Shown here: one piece after another, positions 29,357 through 40,609 of the stretch
How positions within the stretch are numbered: the first letter of the stretch is position 1
Layout of the letters: each line of letters opens with the position of its first letter
Origin: Tritrichomonas musculus
Taxonomy: Eukaryota; Parabasalia; Tritrichomonadida; Tritrichomonadidae
Assembly (NCBI GenBank): GCA_039105265.1
Contig: JAPFFF010000009.1
Coordinates: 2,790,001-2,854,000, forward strand
DNA length: 64,000 nucleotides
Direction of reading: 5' to 3'
Position numbers and translations under genes: made by a program
The notes under the pieces: model-generated
Told to the model about the DNA's origin: nothing
The model's input: only the letters and a program-made list of their open reading frames with translations
Databases searched by the model: none

Positions 29357-30880
29357 TCAGTGAGCTAAAGGGCGAGACAAATTTGATTTAGCTTTTTTCT
29401 GTTGTCTTGGCACCATTTTAAGAGGAGGTAATTGCAACGGTTTTGCTGTTACTTGGGATGTTTTCATAAATAATTTGTTTTTATCTCGAATATTTTTTGC
29501 AGTTCTCTGTAGCATAGGTAATTCGGCCGAATTTATTAATCTACTATGTAAAATTTTCTTTTCTTTATAAACTGGATTACTTTCATCAGAAATCATTTTT
29601 CCTAATATATCAATTTTTTTTCGAACAAGTTCAATTTCTTCCAACTCATCACTTCTCAGCGACATTTTTTTCATTCTTTGCTGTTCTTCAAGTTCACTTT
29701 CTTGTTTTTCAAAAAACTTTGTCAGTTTGGCTCTCGCATTTTCAAAATCGTTTGTCATTTCATTGTAAGCTTCGGCTGTTTCAACTTTTTCAAGTTGTTT
29801 GTTCTTCCTTTTCATTATTTCAGCACCTTCCAAATCGCCAGCAAGTACCATATATCGTTCTGCAGCCCGTCCTAGCAAAAGAGTTTTACTTTCTTTACTG
29901 TATTTTCTTTGGCGTGATGGATCAGACCAATCATGCTCCATTTTATCCCATAATTCTTGTTGTTTCCCTTGAAGTTCTTCTGTTTCTTTCTTGCATGATT
30001 CTTCTAATTCTTTTTGTTTTTCTTTCCATACTGTTCGTATTGATTTTAATTGGTTTTCAAGAGTAGTTTTTTTTGTTTTTAATTCTTCAAGATGTTTCTC
30101 CATAAATAAAACAGCATCTTTTGTTCTAAATTGGTCTCGTAAATATTGTATTTTGTTCAGTACATTTTGAGCAAGAATATATTCATTCTTGCTCAGATGA
30201 TCTATATATCTTGACGTAAGCTCTTCAATTATCTCAGATACAATCATCGGATCGTCAAGTTGAACTTGATCAGTTTTTAAATAAGTGTCTGCTAATTGTG
30301 AAATTTCTTCAGAACTATAATTATGTGTAGGTGTTTTAACGTGAATAATGGATTCAAGAGTCATTTTCTTTTCAAATTTGGGTTTTTCTTCAAGAAAAGT
30401 TAAAGTAGCGTGTTGAGATTTTGTTAAAGGCTTTTTTCGAGATGGTTTTCCAATTAATCTTTGAGGCTGTAAATTCGAAATAGCGTTTTCATTATTTTCT
30501 AGATTATTCTTTGAAGGGACTAAGAGGTCTATGTTATCGTTATTTGTTGCAAAAACTTTTTTGGTTGGATCAGATTCTTCTTCCTCTTCTTTTTGTTTTT
30601 CATTACTTGCATCATTTTGATCTTGATTTTTTTCTAAATTCTTATCTTCTGTTTGTTCTTGATTTTCAGTTTGTTCTTGATTTTGAATTTGTTCTTGATT
30701 ATCGATTTGTTCTTGATTATCGGTTTGTTCTTGATTTTGTATCAGCTCTGAATTTTGAATCTGCTGGGGATGTTGAGGATTTTCTTGTTCAGAGGTATCT
30801 TTCTGCCCTAGAAGATTATTCATGCTTAGAAGTTCATTAGATATTCGATTTTCAGCATATTTATTTGGATCCCCAGACAT
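29357..30880 (-). CDS. Coiled-coil protein with NQEQ repeats
   Basis: 507 aa, hydrophilic throughout. Residues about 45-90 carry a pentapeptide-like repeat (NQEQT/NQEQI, about seven copies). An acidic stretch and a Lys/Arg-rich segment (RLIGKPSRKKPLTKS) follow, then a long charged coiled coil (about 195-440, EKHLEELKTKKTTLENQLK and similar heptads). The C-terminus is basic and proline-containing (PLQLPPLKMVPRQQKKAKS). There is no catalytic motif, membrane segment or signal peptide. It may be a cytoskeletal or centrosome/flagellum-associated protein, but I do not recognise a family. The ATG at 30878-30880 is the first in frame. Confidence 0.75.
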   Translation of the reverse strand: MSGDPNKYAENRISNELLSMNNLLGQKDTSEQENPQHPQQIQNSELIQNQEQTDNQEQIDNQEQIQNQEQTENQEQTEDKNLEKNQDQNDASNEKQKEEEEESDPTKKVFATNNDNIDLLVPSKNNLENNENAISNLQPQRLIGKPSRKKPLTKSQHATLTFLEEKPKFEKKMTLESIIHVKTPTHNYSSEEISQLADTYLKTDQVQLDDPMIVSEIIEELTSRYIDHLSKNEYILAQNVLNKIQYLRDQFRTKDAVLFMEKHLEELKTKKTTLENQLKSIRTVWKEKQKELEESCKKETEELQGKQQELWDKMEHDWSDPSRQRKYSKESKTLLLGRAAERYMVLAGDLEGAEIMKRKNKQLEKVETAEAYNEMTNDFENARAKLTKFFEKQESELEEQQRMKKMSLRSDELEEIELVRKKIDILGKMISDESNPVYKEKKILHSRLINSAELPMLQRTAKNIRDKNKLFMKTSQVTAKPLQLPPLKMVPRQQKKAKSNLSRPLAH

Positions 30881-31888
30881 GAAAATTTAAATTCAAAAGA
30901 AAAACGTTATTTACTAAGAATCTTTTTTGAAAGAGTCAAAAAACGATCATTTTGAAAGCATTTCATGCAAGCTTGCATTTCTTGTGCCTCACCTGCATCA
31001 TAATATTATTGATATATGTGTGATAAATGCGTAATGTGAAATGAATATATTATTATACTTCAGAGAATTTTGAATTTAATTGAATTGAGTTAACAAGAAT
31101 TTAATTACCTAATAAAATATTAAATAGCGCTGATTAACACTGGCAAAAGATTTATTCATATGGTGTAATAATTTGGATTTGTAAATCAAATTGAAGTTTA
31201 TATAACAAATTTTAAATTATTCTTCTATATTATTTAATAGGCTTGCAAAACCTATTTTTTGCAAAAAAATACAAAGTTTTGTTGATCATAGTCAATTGAT
31301 TTGTCCTTTGAGTAAAAATATATCATTAAAAATATCAGAAAATACAAGAAACATTTGATATTACAATCAGATATGCTTTTTTCTTTATTCTTTCACCAAA
31401 GAAACAGCTATTTGATTTATAATGGCTCAAAACAAAATTTCATACATATATAAGACATCAATTTATTTTAGCAAGAAGAATAATCTACTTATCGATTGCC
31501 GAAATTATTTTAAACCTAAAAAAATCTTACAAAGATAATGTTATTCCTTTCGCGGGGAAAATTAAAGAAAAAACCGTTAAGTTCACAATTTTTTACAAAA
31601 TAATTTTATTTTGAAAGGAAAACAGTTTATCTATAACTTAGTTTTTTTAAAATTCCAAAATCTTGATTGATCAATTTTATTTTTAATAGATTAAGTTGAA
31701 TTTATTATTATATTCTATTCATATTAAAATATCCTAAAACAAAAATGGTTTTCGAATTTAATTATTTTGGTTTTTAAACAAATAGAATTGTTATCTTTGA
31801 AAAAATGAATGAAATTCTCACAAAATTAAAAAGGAAAACCAACTTTTTAAATATAAAATAATTGGACTTACTCTAAACAAATTTTTAA
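30881..31888. other. Divergent intergenic region, no gene seen
   Basis: About 1 kb between divergently transcribed genes. AT-rich, no open frame, no repeat recognised. It must contain both promoters. Confidence 0.6.
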
Positions 31889-34800
31889 ATGAGTAATAGA
31901 GTTAGTTACCGTAAATCTTTTCAGCCAAAATTATCAAAATCTTTGAAGCCGCCACCAACAGCAACAATACAATCGAAAATTGACCGTGTTCATTCCACCT
32001 TTGCATCATTAGGATCTCGTCAATTAAAAGTTTTGCCACCACAAGCTGTCCAACCATCACTTTTGGTTGTTGATCTCGAAAATAACCTATTAAGTAGTAG
32101 CGCTCTTCAGAATTTGCCACATACTCTTACGACCATTAATCTTGTTAATAATCCATTATTAGACATGAGACTGCCACTTCTCAAGAATCTTCGATCGCTT
32201 TCACTTGATGATTGCAAATTAACCTCTTTTAAAGGATTTCCGATGTTTCCACAGCTTAGATTTTTGAGCCTATCAAATAATAAATTAACGAACTTTAAAT
32301 ACATGCCCCCTCTACTAAAATTAGAATATTTTGATATTTCAAATAATAGTTTCGATTTCAGTCCTAAGCTTTCTATTGCAGCAATTGGTTCAATCTCTAT
32401 GACAACTTTTAACGGAGTTACATTATCATCCGATGATCTTTTTGAAGCCTTTCAATTATCCCCTCTTGTTGGATATTCTCTTCGTATGGGAAGAGATCCA
32501 ACACCATGCGAAACGCCAGATGACGAAGTTAGAAAAGCTCAAGACTTTTTAACAAGCAAATTAGCAAAGCATCTTCAAACAAAAAATGCGCCACCTATTA
32601 CAATGAATTTAAATGTTTGTCAATATGAAGGAGAACCTTCACTTATTTGTCCAGTTGAATCTAACACCGTTAAATGGTATCGTTCAAGATCACCAGATCA
32701 TGGTAGTGAGTGGGTTCTGATACCTACCCCAGCGAATCAAAAGCAACCAAACATCTTGCCAACTACTCATCTGATACGTATGCATCTTGTCAAATGTGAA
32801 TTTACTCTTGACAACAAAACATTCGCACTTTTTACGGACTATCCAATTGGTCATCAAAAAGAAGATTTGAATCTTCCATTTCCACTTGATCCTATTATTG
32901 CTGGTCTTCCACTTGAAGGATCATTAATATCCCTCATTCCTCTTCCTCTTCCTTGCCGTGTAGCATGGATATGCCAATCCCGTATTATTGCACAAGATGT
33001 TACCTCAATAACATTGACAAATGCCGAAATTGGTTCTGTTATTCGATGTTTATTACAGCCTTATTGTCAAAATTATGAAAATGTTTCATTTGAAACTGTT
33101 TTTGTTGAAACTGATACTGTTTCTCCATTACTCCCAACAGTTTCAGGTTTAACATTTCCTGAAAATCTTGTAGAAGGTGTTAAAATTACCTTCACAAGAA
33201 AGATATTCCCAGATAGAGAAGGCAACTCCCAAATTCTTGTTGAAAGAGCACGTGGAATCACTGAAGAATGGCTTGTTGTTGCTGAGCTTAATAAAGATGA
33301 TTTATCATATATTCCATCATGTAGTGATGCTGGCCATTATCTTCGTGTTAGTTATGCACCAGTTACTGTCGAAAATGCTGTTGGTGAGACCATTTATTTC
33401 TATTCATCAACACGTGTATTGCCAACATTACCAGTTTTCCGAAATGGTGTTATCGGTGGACTTCCAAAGACAAACTACACTCTTTGCGCTGTTGCTGATT
33501 ATAAAGGTGGTATTCGTGGTCATTGTTCTTACAATTGGTATGTTTCAGATGAGCCAATCTCCGCTGAAAATGCAAAATCGATTATTTCGTCAGGAGAACG
33601 TGTAGCGACTGACACTCAATTCTTCACAATTCCACCTGATTATACTGATAGATACATGCTTGTCGAAATGGTTCCAGTTCGAGAAGACGAAGTCGTTGGT
33701 GAACCAATTTATGCAGCATTAGCTGAACCAATCATTGAAGATGATGAACCAGAGCCACTTAAAGTCGAAATTCCAACACCTGTTACAAATGGAATGGATG
33801 TCAATGTAAACGAACAAGCTACTTTTTACATTTCTAGTACAAAAGGATTCTGTGGATTTACTGAAGTTAAACGTGGTACAAGTGTCCAAATAAAAGATAA
33901 ATGGATTGGTCGTATTCTTCGAATTACAACAAAAGGCAGTGATGTAGTTGTTGGAGAAATCAAAGAAGCTCTTCCAGAAATTCGTGATGTAATAATTAAA
34001 TTCAAGAAATGCGAATTTGGTGAAGTTGCCACTCTTCGTGTTGATGCAAAGAATTTGAAACCAGATCGTTTTCAAGTTGCTTGGATCAGGTGTTCAGGAG
34101 CCATTGAAAAAGTTGTTGCTTTCAATGCACCAGAATATAGATTCAGACCTCATGATATTGGATTTCAGATTCGCGTCTGTGTTACACCAATGGACTCTGA
34201 AGGAAATCTTCTTGATCCATTTTTCTCAGAATTAACGCCAATCGTCAAGCCTGGTCCATATACAATATCAGCCATCAAAGGAAAAGTTGTCGAAGGTGAA
34301 AATATCCAAGTCGAAATCGAAGTAGGAAAGGAAGCTGTTAATATCAAATGGCTCAGAAGTGATCCTAAAGAAGGATGGATCGATACTAAATCTACTGGAC
34401 CAGTTTATACGTTATTGTTGGATGATGTTGGTCGATTCATGAGAGCAATCGTTGAAACAGCTGGACAAACAATTCAAACTATTACAACAATTGATGTTTG
34501 CCAACCTGCCGATCCAATCGGATATGTCAAATTGAACCAAGAAACAGCCTATGAAGGTGATCTCTTGAAAGCTCAAGTCTCTTATTATGGCGGTATCGAA
34601 GGTAAGTCCACATATAAATGGAAGATTTTCAGAACAGAAGGTAAAGAGAAAGGTTGGGTAGTTGTTAGCGAAACAACTGAATATAAAGTTAAAACTGAAG
34701 ATATTGGTTTAAGACTTTTATTTGAATACTTACCAGTTCGTAATGATAATACGCCAGGCAAATTAGTTACCAAATATTTCGATCCAGTACTTGCGCATGC

Positions 34801-36004
34801 ACCAAGTGTTACAAACGTTAAAGTTAAACAAAATGATGTTGGAATTCTTGAAGTTACTGGAGATTACTTTGGTGGTGTCGAAGATCATTCATATTATCTT
34901 TGGCATGCCTATGATACCGATGGAAAAATGCACAATATTGGTAAAACACAAATTCCTCAGATTTTCCCACCAGAAAAATTATATGGACTCAAAATTGAAG
35001 CAACTTATTGCCCACGTAGGAATGATGGCGAAGAAGGCGATCAAGTTAAATCATCTAATTATGTTATTGTAAATCCTCTTCCATCTGTTGTTTCTCTTGA
35101 TATTTTGGTCAAAGACGCTCAAATTCGTGTTGGCCAACCAATGAGATGCAAGGCAGTTTGTTCAGAAGGAGCCAAACCAAGATTCCAATGGTTCCGTTGG
35201 GATGGTCAAAGAGATCCAATTGAAATTGTTGGTGCAACTACTTCAAATTACACACCTACTCAAGAAGATCTAAATCATCTCATTGTTTGTAATGTCACCC
35301 CCATTGCAAGCAACGGTTATGAAGGAAAAGGAATTCCTACTTATACACCTACTGTCGTTGAACAAGGAGAAGTTCCTCTTGAAATTATTCCACAAAAGGC
35401 AAGAGCAACAAATAAAGAAATGTACTGGACTGGTGCAATATTAAGAACGACATTTGGTGAAGAAATTTTAACATGGGAAAGAAAGAAAGAAAACTCTAAT
35501 GAAGATTGGCAACCAATTTGTGATGGCAATGAATATAAAATTACAATTAATGATATTGGTTGTAGACTTCGAGCTGCCATTGAAAATATTGAATCTAAAC
35601 CTTCTCCAATTATTATAATCAATCCAGAAGTCGGTTCTTTTGTTAATGCTCAAGTAAGATCAAAGTCTCTTGTATTCAAGGCTAAAAGTGCTGCAGGTTC
35701 AACAACATGGGAATTCTTATGTGATCAAACAGGAGTTGCAATGAAGACTAAAAGAACTGGAGCTACTCATCATGAAAAGAAATCGCCTTGGACTTCAATT
35801 CGCTGTGATGGTGTTGAAAGTTCGCCTGAACAATTAACTTTGTGGATGGATGCAGCTACAAAATTTGTTCTCATTCCTTTGTTGAAAGGTGATTCTAGAT
35901 TTAATTCTGCTATTGTTAAATATTCTCGTGATTTCATAGTATATACAATTCAACAATTTATTGCAACATTCACCAGCGATTCAAACAATGAAAATAACAA
36001 TTAA
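31889..36004 (+). CDS. AIR9: AIR9-like microtubule-associated protein (LRR plus A9-type repeats)
   Basis: 1371 aa. A basic, Pro/Lys-rich start (RKSFQPKLSKSLKPPPTAT) is followed by leucine-rich repeats (about 50-165: LENNLLSSSALQNLPHTL, LRSLSLDDCKLTSF, LRFLSLSNNKLTNF, LEYFDISNNSFDF). About ten repeated beta-rich domains of roughly 90-100 aa come next. Several carry the signature G-G-(x)4-S-x-Y-x-W (GGIEGKSTYKWKI, GGVEDHSYYLWHA, GGIRGHCSYNWYV), and the repeats end in 'D-G--LR---P'. The C-terminal 110 residues form a distinct domain. This LRR plus A9-repeat architecture is that of AIR9, a microtubule-binding protein of land plants with relatives in some excavate protists. It probably decorates the trichomonad microtubular cytoskeleton or flagella. 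One intact exon. Confidence 0.75.
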   Translation: MSNRVSYRKSFQPKLSKSLKPPPTATIQSKIDRVHSTFASLGSRQLKVLPPQAVQPSLLVVDLENNLLSSSALQNLPHTLTTINLVNNPLLDMRLPLLKNLRSLSLDDCKLTSFKGFPMFPQLRFLSLSNNKLTNFKYMPPLLKLEYFDISNNSFDFSPKLSIAAIGSISMTTFNGVTLSSDDLFEAFQLSPLVGYSLRMGRDPTPCETPDDEVRKAQDFLTSKLAKHLQTKNAPPITMNLNVCQYEGEPSLICPVESNTVKWYRSRSPDHGSEWVLIPTPANQKQPNILPTTHLIRMHLVKCEFTLDNKTFALFTDYPIGHQKEDLNLPFPLDPIIAGLPLEGSLISLIPLPLPCRVAWICQSRIIAQDVTSITLTNAEIGSVIRCLLQPYCQNYENVSFETVFVETDTVSPLLPTVSGLTFPENLVEGVKITFTRKIFPDREGNSQILVERARGITEEWLVVAELNKDDLSYIPSCSDAGHYLRVSYAPVTVENAVGETIYFYSSTRVLPTLPVFRNGVIGGLPKTNYTLCAVADYKGGIRGHCSYNWYVSDEPISAENAKSIISSGERVATDTQFFTIPPDYTDRYMLVEMVPVREDEVVGEPIYAALAEPIIEDDEPEPLKVEIPTPVTNGMDVNVNEQATFYISSTKGFCGFTEVKRGTSVQIKDKWIGRILRITTKGSDVVVGEIKEALPEIRDVIIKFKKCEFGEVATLRVDAKNLKPDRFQVAWIRCSGAIEKVVAFNAPEYRFRPHDIGFQIRVCVTPMDSEGNLLDPFFSELTPIVKPGPYTISAIKGKVVEGENIQVEIEVGKEAVNIKWLRSDPKEGWIDTKSTGPVYTLLLDDVGRFMRAIVETAGQTIQTITTIDVCQPADPIGYVKLNQETAYEGDLLKAQVSYYGGIEGKSTYKWKIFRTEGKEKGWVVVSETTEYKVKTEDIGLRLLFEYLPVRNDNTPGKLVTKYFDPVLAHAPSVTNVKVKQNDVGILEVTGDYFGGVEDHSYYLWHAYDTDGKMHNIGKTQIPQIFPPEKLYGLKIEATYCPRRNDGEEGDQVKSSNYVIVNPLPSVVSLDILVKDAQIRVGQPMRCKAVCSEGAKPRFQWFRWDGQRDPIEIVGATTSNYTPTQEDLNHLIVCNVTPIASNGYEGKGIPTYTPTVVEQGEVPLEIIPQKARATNKEMYWTGAILRTTFGEEILTWERKKENSNEDWQPICDGNEYKITINDIGCRLRAAIENIESKPSPIIIINPEVGSFVNAQVRSKSLVFKAKSAAGSTTWEFLCDQTGVAMKTKRTGATHHEKKSPWTSIRCDGVESSPEQLTLWMDAATKFVLIPLLKGDSRFNSAIVKYSRDFIVYTIQQFIATFTSDSNNENNN

Positions 36005-36604
36005 TATCCTTTTATATGTTAGCATACAATAATCTGTGGATTGATAAATTTTCTTATTTGAAAAAAATTATGTTTTAAAATAATCTTAAATTTTCTTATT
36101 TTATTAAACAATTTCTGTAGACAATTTTTTTTCCATTCTTGTTATATATGCCCATATTTATCTATTTTTATTTTCTTTTAACATTATATTAGGCAGCCTA
36201 ATATAATTTTAATTTTGTTTAAACTAATATAATTATTTCTATTCAGAAATTTATTAAGAAGAAAATGTATAGAAGATGATATATTATAAGTCACATGTGT
36301 TGATTAATATTATACAATTTTACATTCATAATTTGATCAAAAAAAAAGTTAGTTGGAAATAAAACATAAAAGAAATATAATAATTGGACTATGTTATGAT
36401 TTTCTTTGTAATATCTATAAAGATATATAAAAAAAAAATATAAATATTTTATCTAATAATATACAAACTTTCCTTTTCTTCGTTACTTAAAATAATTCTT
36501 TTAATATTTTATGACAAATACGTATTAAAAAACTTTCTGTATTGAAAAATATTGTAGCAAAATAATAATCTTTAGGAAATATATATTAAAACAAAATAGA
36601 ATAT
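36005..36604. other. Convergent intergenic spacer, nothing recognised
   Basis: AT-rich 3' spacer between the AIR9-like and APC10 genes without reading frames or repeats. Confidence 0.6.
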
Positions 36605-37129
36605 TCAGCGAATTGAAAGAAATTTTGTAACTTCTGGAGAAAGGAAACAAACGCTTGAGTCTATGCAAGGAGAATAAGGAGCTCCAAGTAATTTGATTTG
36701 TCTGATTCTTGAATCCCTGCCGCCTTGGTGATTTTTGGTCAAAGATATTTTTAAAAATATTGTTGAAACATTTAATTCTATATCAACCCAGCCCTGGAAA
36801 TGAACTAATTGTTCCCTTCTAAATTCTGTGAGGTTCATTGGATCCGTTCCAACATGTATTACAACTTCTGTTGGCGTGTATGTATCGTCCAATTGAATTG
36901 ATAAGAAGAGTGATAACTTTGAAAGTGTTGTTTGTTTAGAAAATTGAGCACATATCCAATGAGGAGGAACTGCATCAGATTGCCAAAATGTATCGGTTTT
37001 ATTATCGAACATTGAAGATATATCATATCCCCCCTTGACTGTTGAAACAGTCCAAAGAGCAGATTTGGTAATATCGCGATATGATAAGCTTTTCATTAAT
37101 CCAATTTTTAAACGTACTAACTTTTTCAT
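36605..37129 (-). CDS. APC10: Anaphase-promoting complex subunit 10 (DOC domain)
   Basis: 174 aa, the length of a minimal DOC-domain protein. The order of motifs is that of APC10/Doc1: SALWTVSTVKGGYDISSMFD (about 23-42), DTFWQSDAVPPHWICAQF (about 46-63), DTYTPTEVVIHVG (about 82-94), and NHQGGRDSRIRQIKLLGAP (about 133-151). The NHQ-GRD-R-RQIK block is diagnostic. APC10 is a galactose-binding-like beta sandwich that, with the coactivator, recognises D-box substrates of the APC/C ubiquitin ligase in mitosis. The C-terminus lacks an obvious Ile-Arg tail beyond FLSIR, which does end in Ile-Arg as in other APC10 proteins. Confidence 0.93.
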   Translation of the reverse strand: MKKLVRLKIGLMKSLSYRDITKSALWTVSTVKGGYDISSMFDNKTDTFWQSDAVPPHWICAQFSKQTTLSKLSLFLSIQLDDTYTPTEVVIHVGTDPMNLTEFRREQLVHFQGWVDIELNVSTIFLKISLTKNHQGGRDSRIRQIKLLGAPYSPCIDSSVCFLSPEVTKFLSIR

Positions 37130-37909
37130 AGGGAAATATTTTTTTTTCTATAGAATTGGGATGATAGTGATAAATTCTGCAAAATTCATAAAACAAAAAT
37201 ATTTATTTACAAATATATTTACTCTATAAGCATTTAGTTGCATGTTTCCGTTAGTTTGACATTGTTTTATATACTTTTTTAAGTTTTGTCAAGCAAATTG
37301 AAAATAAAATTTTTTTTTTATCTTTCTAAAATCATAGGAATCCAAAAGGAAATAATGGTATTATTGTTTTTTATTAATATTCTTCAAAAAAAATCATTTA
37401 ATTCATTTTGAATATTGTAACAACACGTATTATATCAGAAATAAAATTAATAAAGAATATTTATGCAATAATATTTGCTGCTTTTAAATATCGTTATATA
37501 AATTATGAGAATATTCTAACGAAATTTAAAAAAAAATTGTTTTTGGTTTCATCAAAGTAGTAGTTTGTATTATCATTTTTTGTTTAACAATTGATAAGTA
37601 TCATAATCTTAAGGAATCTGATAAGGTTTCAATATCTTAACAAATTGGATTAGATTTTTAGAAAATATTGTAAAAGGAAAATTGATAAAACGATATTGTT
37701 TTATATAATCAAAAAATAGAAATATATTAAAAATATAATTATCGTCCAAAAAAAAACCCTATGTCATGATATAAAATTTATGGAAATTTATTGACTTTTT
37801 CAATGAATAGAATAAATTCAGAATAAATTTTTTTTAAGTGGCTGGACAAAATAAATTGAGAGCAATTGTAAACTCTAAAGTGTCTGGATGATTGTTTTGC
37901 TTTTTCTCT
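37130..37909. other. Divergent intergenic region
   Basis: About 780 bp between divergent APC10 and HSP90 genes. AT-rich. Imperfect GAA/TTC blocks near 37804-37830 could be weak heat-shock-element-like sequences, but spacing is not canonical. Confidence 0.5.
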
Positions 37910-37915
37910 TCACTT
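37910..37915 (+). promoter_or_regulatory. Initiator-like element (TCACTT)
   Basis: Strong match to TCA(+1)Y(T/A) within a pyrimidine-rich stretch. The start at 37912 would give an 11-nt leader for HSP90. Confidence 0.6.
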
Positions 37916-37922
37916 TTATTTA

Positions 37923-40067
37923 ATGAGCGGAACTGAAGTTGAAAACTTTGAATTTCAAGCCGAAATCAACCAATTGATGAGCCTTATCATCAATGCCTTC
38001 TATACCAACAAAGAAATTTTCCTCCGTGAACTTATTTCTAATGCCTCAGATGCTTTAGACAAGATCCGTTATGAATCTCTCAAGAATCCAGAACGCCTTG
38101 GTAACCAAAAAGAACTTTGGGTCAGAATCAAACCAGATAAGGAAAACAAAGTTCTCTCAATCATTGATTCTGGTATTGGTATGACAAAATCACACTTAAT
38201 TAACAACCTTGGTACAATTGCACGTTCAGGTACTCGTCAATTTATGCAAGCTATCGAAGAAGGCGCTGACCTTTCCCTCATCGGTCAATTTGGTGTCGGT
38301 TTCTTCTCAGCTTTCCTTGTTGCTGATAAAGTTGTCGTTACATCACACCACCCAGATGATGACCAATACATTTGGGAATCCGAAGCAGGCCAAAACTTCA
38401 CAATCCGCCGTGACACAGAAGGTGAAGATCTTATCCGTGGAACTAAAATCGATTTATACCTCAAAGAAGATTGTGTTGAATTCCTTGAAGAGAAGAAGCT
38501 TAAGGATTTGATCAAGAAGCACTCCGAATTCATTGGCTACCCAATCTATCTTTATGAAGAAAAGACTAAGGAAGAAGAAGTTACAGATGATGAAGATGAA
38601 GAAAAGAAAGACGAAGAAAAGAAAGATGATGAAGACAAAATCGAAGAAGTAAAGGATGAAGATGAAGAAAAGAAAGACAAAAAGAAGAAGAAGATCACAA
38701 GAATCGAACACGAATGGGAAGTCATCAACAAGAACAAGCCACTTTGGCTCAGAAACCCATCAGAAGTCACAGAAGATGAATATGCTGAATTCTACAAGTC
38801 AATCAGCAATGATTGGGAAAAGCACCTTGCTGTCAAGCACTTCCACACAGAAGGTGATGTTAACTTCACAGTTCTTCTCTTCGTTCCACGTCGTGCACCA
38901 TATGACCTCTTCGAACCAAAGAAGAAGTTGAACAACATCAAATTATATGTCCGCCGTGTCTTCGTTATGGACAACTGCGAAGATCTCATCCCAGAATGGC
39001 TCAACTTCCTCAAGGGTATCGTTGACTCAGATGATCTTCCACTTAACATCTCCCGTGAAACCCTTCAACAAAACCGTATCATCAAGCTTATCAAGAAGAA
39101 CATTGTCAAGCGTGCACTTGAACTCTTCAACGAAATTGCTGAAAAGAAGGATGACTTCAAGATCTTCTATGAACAATTCTCAAAGAACATCAAGCTTGGT
39201 ATCCATGAAGATTCAACCAACCGTCCAAAACTCGCCAAACTTCTTCGTTTCAACTCAACACAATCACCAGAAGATCTTACATCACTCGATGAATATGTTG
39301 AGAGAATGAAGGAAGGACAAAAGGGAATCTACTGGATCTCAGGTGAAAGCAAAGAAGCTGTCATGAACTCACCAATGCTCGAATACTTCCGCCAAAAGGG
39401 AATTGAAGTTCTCTTCCTTGTTGATCCAATCGACGAATACTGCTTCCAACAATTGAAGGACTACTCCGATCACAAGCTCCTTTGCATCACCAAAGAAAAC
39501 TGCGAAATTGACGAAACAGAAGAAGAAAAGAAAGAATTCGAAGAACTCAAGACCAAATACGAACCAGTTTGCAAGAAGATCAAGGATATCATTGGATCAG
39601 ATTGTGAAAAGGTTGTCGTTTCAAAGAGACTCGTTGTTACTCCATGCGTCATCGTTACTGGTGAATATGGATGGACAGCTAACTTCCAACGTTTAATGAA
39701 CGCTCAAGCTCTCCGTGATACAACAATGTCATCATACATGCAACCAAAGAAGACACTCGAATTGAACTGCAAGCATCCAGTTGTTGTCAAGCTTGCTAAC
39801 CAACTTGAAACTGATGAAAACGACAAAGCCGTCAAAGATATGTTATCATTACTTTGGGATACAGCTTTATTATCATCCGGTTTCACACTTGCTAACCCAG
39901 CTGGATTTGCCGGCCGTATCAACAGAATGGTTGCTGCCGCTCTTGATGTTGCTGATCAACTTGAAGAACTTCCACCAATCGTTGAACCATCTACAGAAAC
40001 TAAGGAAGGTGATGCTAGTGCTTCCGCTGATACTGCCGACCTTGAGAAGTTTGATGATGTTGACTAA
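37923..40067 (+). CDS. HSP90: Cytosolic HSP90 chaperone
   Basis: 714 aa with the full HSP90 architecture. The N-terminal ATPase has the signatures [20 protein letters not shown] (about 30-49), [11 protein letters not shown], and [17 protein letters not shown] (about 120-136). A very acidic/lysine linker lies at about 215-262. The middle domain has [20 protein letters not shown] (about 377-396). The C-terminal dimerisation domain is present, including [11 protein letters not shown]. It has no signal peptide, so it is the cytosolic form that matures kinases and receptors. The C-terminus is EKFDDVD instead of the canonical MEEVD that binds TPR co-chaperones. Codon use is visibly richer in G+C (many -C endings) than in neighbours, as expected of a highly expressed gene. 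Confidence 0.98.
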   Translation: MSGTEVENFEFQAEINQLMSLIINAFYTNKEIFLRELISNASDALDKIRYESLKNPERLGNQKELWVRIKPDKENKVLSIIDSGIGMTKSHLINNLGTIARSGTRQFMQAIEEGADLSLIGQFGVGFFSAFLVADKVVVTSHHPDDDQYIWESEAGQNFTIRRDTEGEDLIRGTKIDLYLKEDCVEFLEEKKLKDLIKKHSEFIGYPIYLYEEKTKEEEVTDDEDEEKKDEEKKDDEDKIEEVKDEDEEKKDKKKKKITRIEHEWEVINKNKPLWLRNPSEVTEDEYAEFYKSISNDWEKHLAVKHFHTEGDVNFTVLLFVPRRAPYDLFEPKKKLNNIKLYVRRVFVMDNCEDLIPEWLNFLKGIVDSDDLPLNISRETLQQNRIIKLIKKNIVKRALELFNEIAEKKDDFKIFYEQFSKNIKLGIHEDSTNRPKLAKLLRFNSTQSPEDLTSLDEYVERMKEGQKGIYWISGESKEAVMNSPMLEYFRQKGIEVLFLVDPIDEYCFQQLKDYSDHKLLCITKENCEIDETEEEKKEFEELKTKYEPVCKKIKDIIGSDCEKVVVSKRLVVTPCVIVTGEYGWTANFQRLMNAQALRDTTMSSYMQPKKTLELNCKHPVVVKLANQLETDENDKAVKDMLSLLWDTALLSSGFTLANPAGFAGRINRMVAAALDVADQLEELPPIVEPSTETKEGDASASADTADLEKFDDVD

Positions 40068-40609
40068 GTATAATTAAAATATTATTTTATATAATTTTTT
40101 TTTTTTTAAAAAAAGTTCTTTTGGTATTTATAAAGGGATGTGCAAATATTTAAAATAAGAGCATCATAATGATGGCGGAAAATGCAATTTTAATAAAATG
40201 ACGTTAATAATTAAATGTTATCAATTTTCAGAAATAGGTTTTGAAAAAATATAAAAATATAAAATTTTATAAACAATAGTGAATAAATCATCAACATTGA
40301 TTATCACTTTTATTAATTATAAATGGAGAATTATGTGTTTTCAATATGGGTGAAACAGATAGATAATTTAATCCGTAAATAAAGCCACGTACGTTTAAAA
40401 AAAAATAAAAGCCCGTAAATAAAACCATGTACGTTATTTTAACTATTTTTTTTAAAAAAAAAATATTTTAAATAAAAGTTGTAGACAAAAATTAAAATAA
40501 TTAATATTTATTTTATTTATTTTTTATATTTATTTGTATTTTTACCATTTTTAAATGTATTGAACAACTTTTTGAGATGTTTATGAATATTTATATAAAT
40601 CAAATTCGA

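Noticed and set aside
37804-37830. Heat-shock element upstream of HSP90
   Set aside because: GAA/TTC blocks are present but spacing does not match nGAAnnTTCn.
38454-38711. Long antisense frames in HSP90
   Set aside because: Shadows of codon bias in the highly expressed HSP90 gene.
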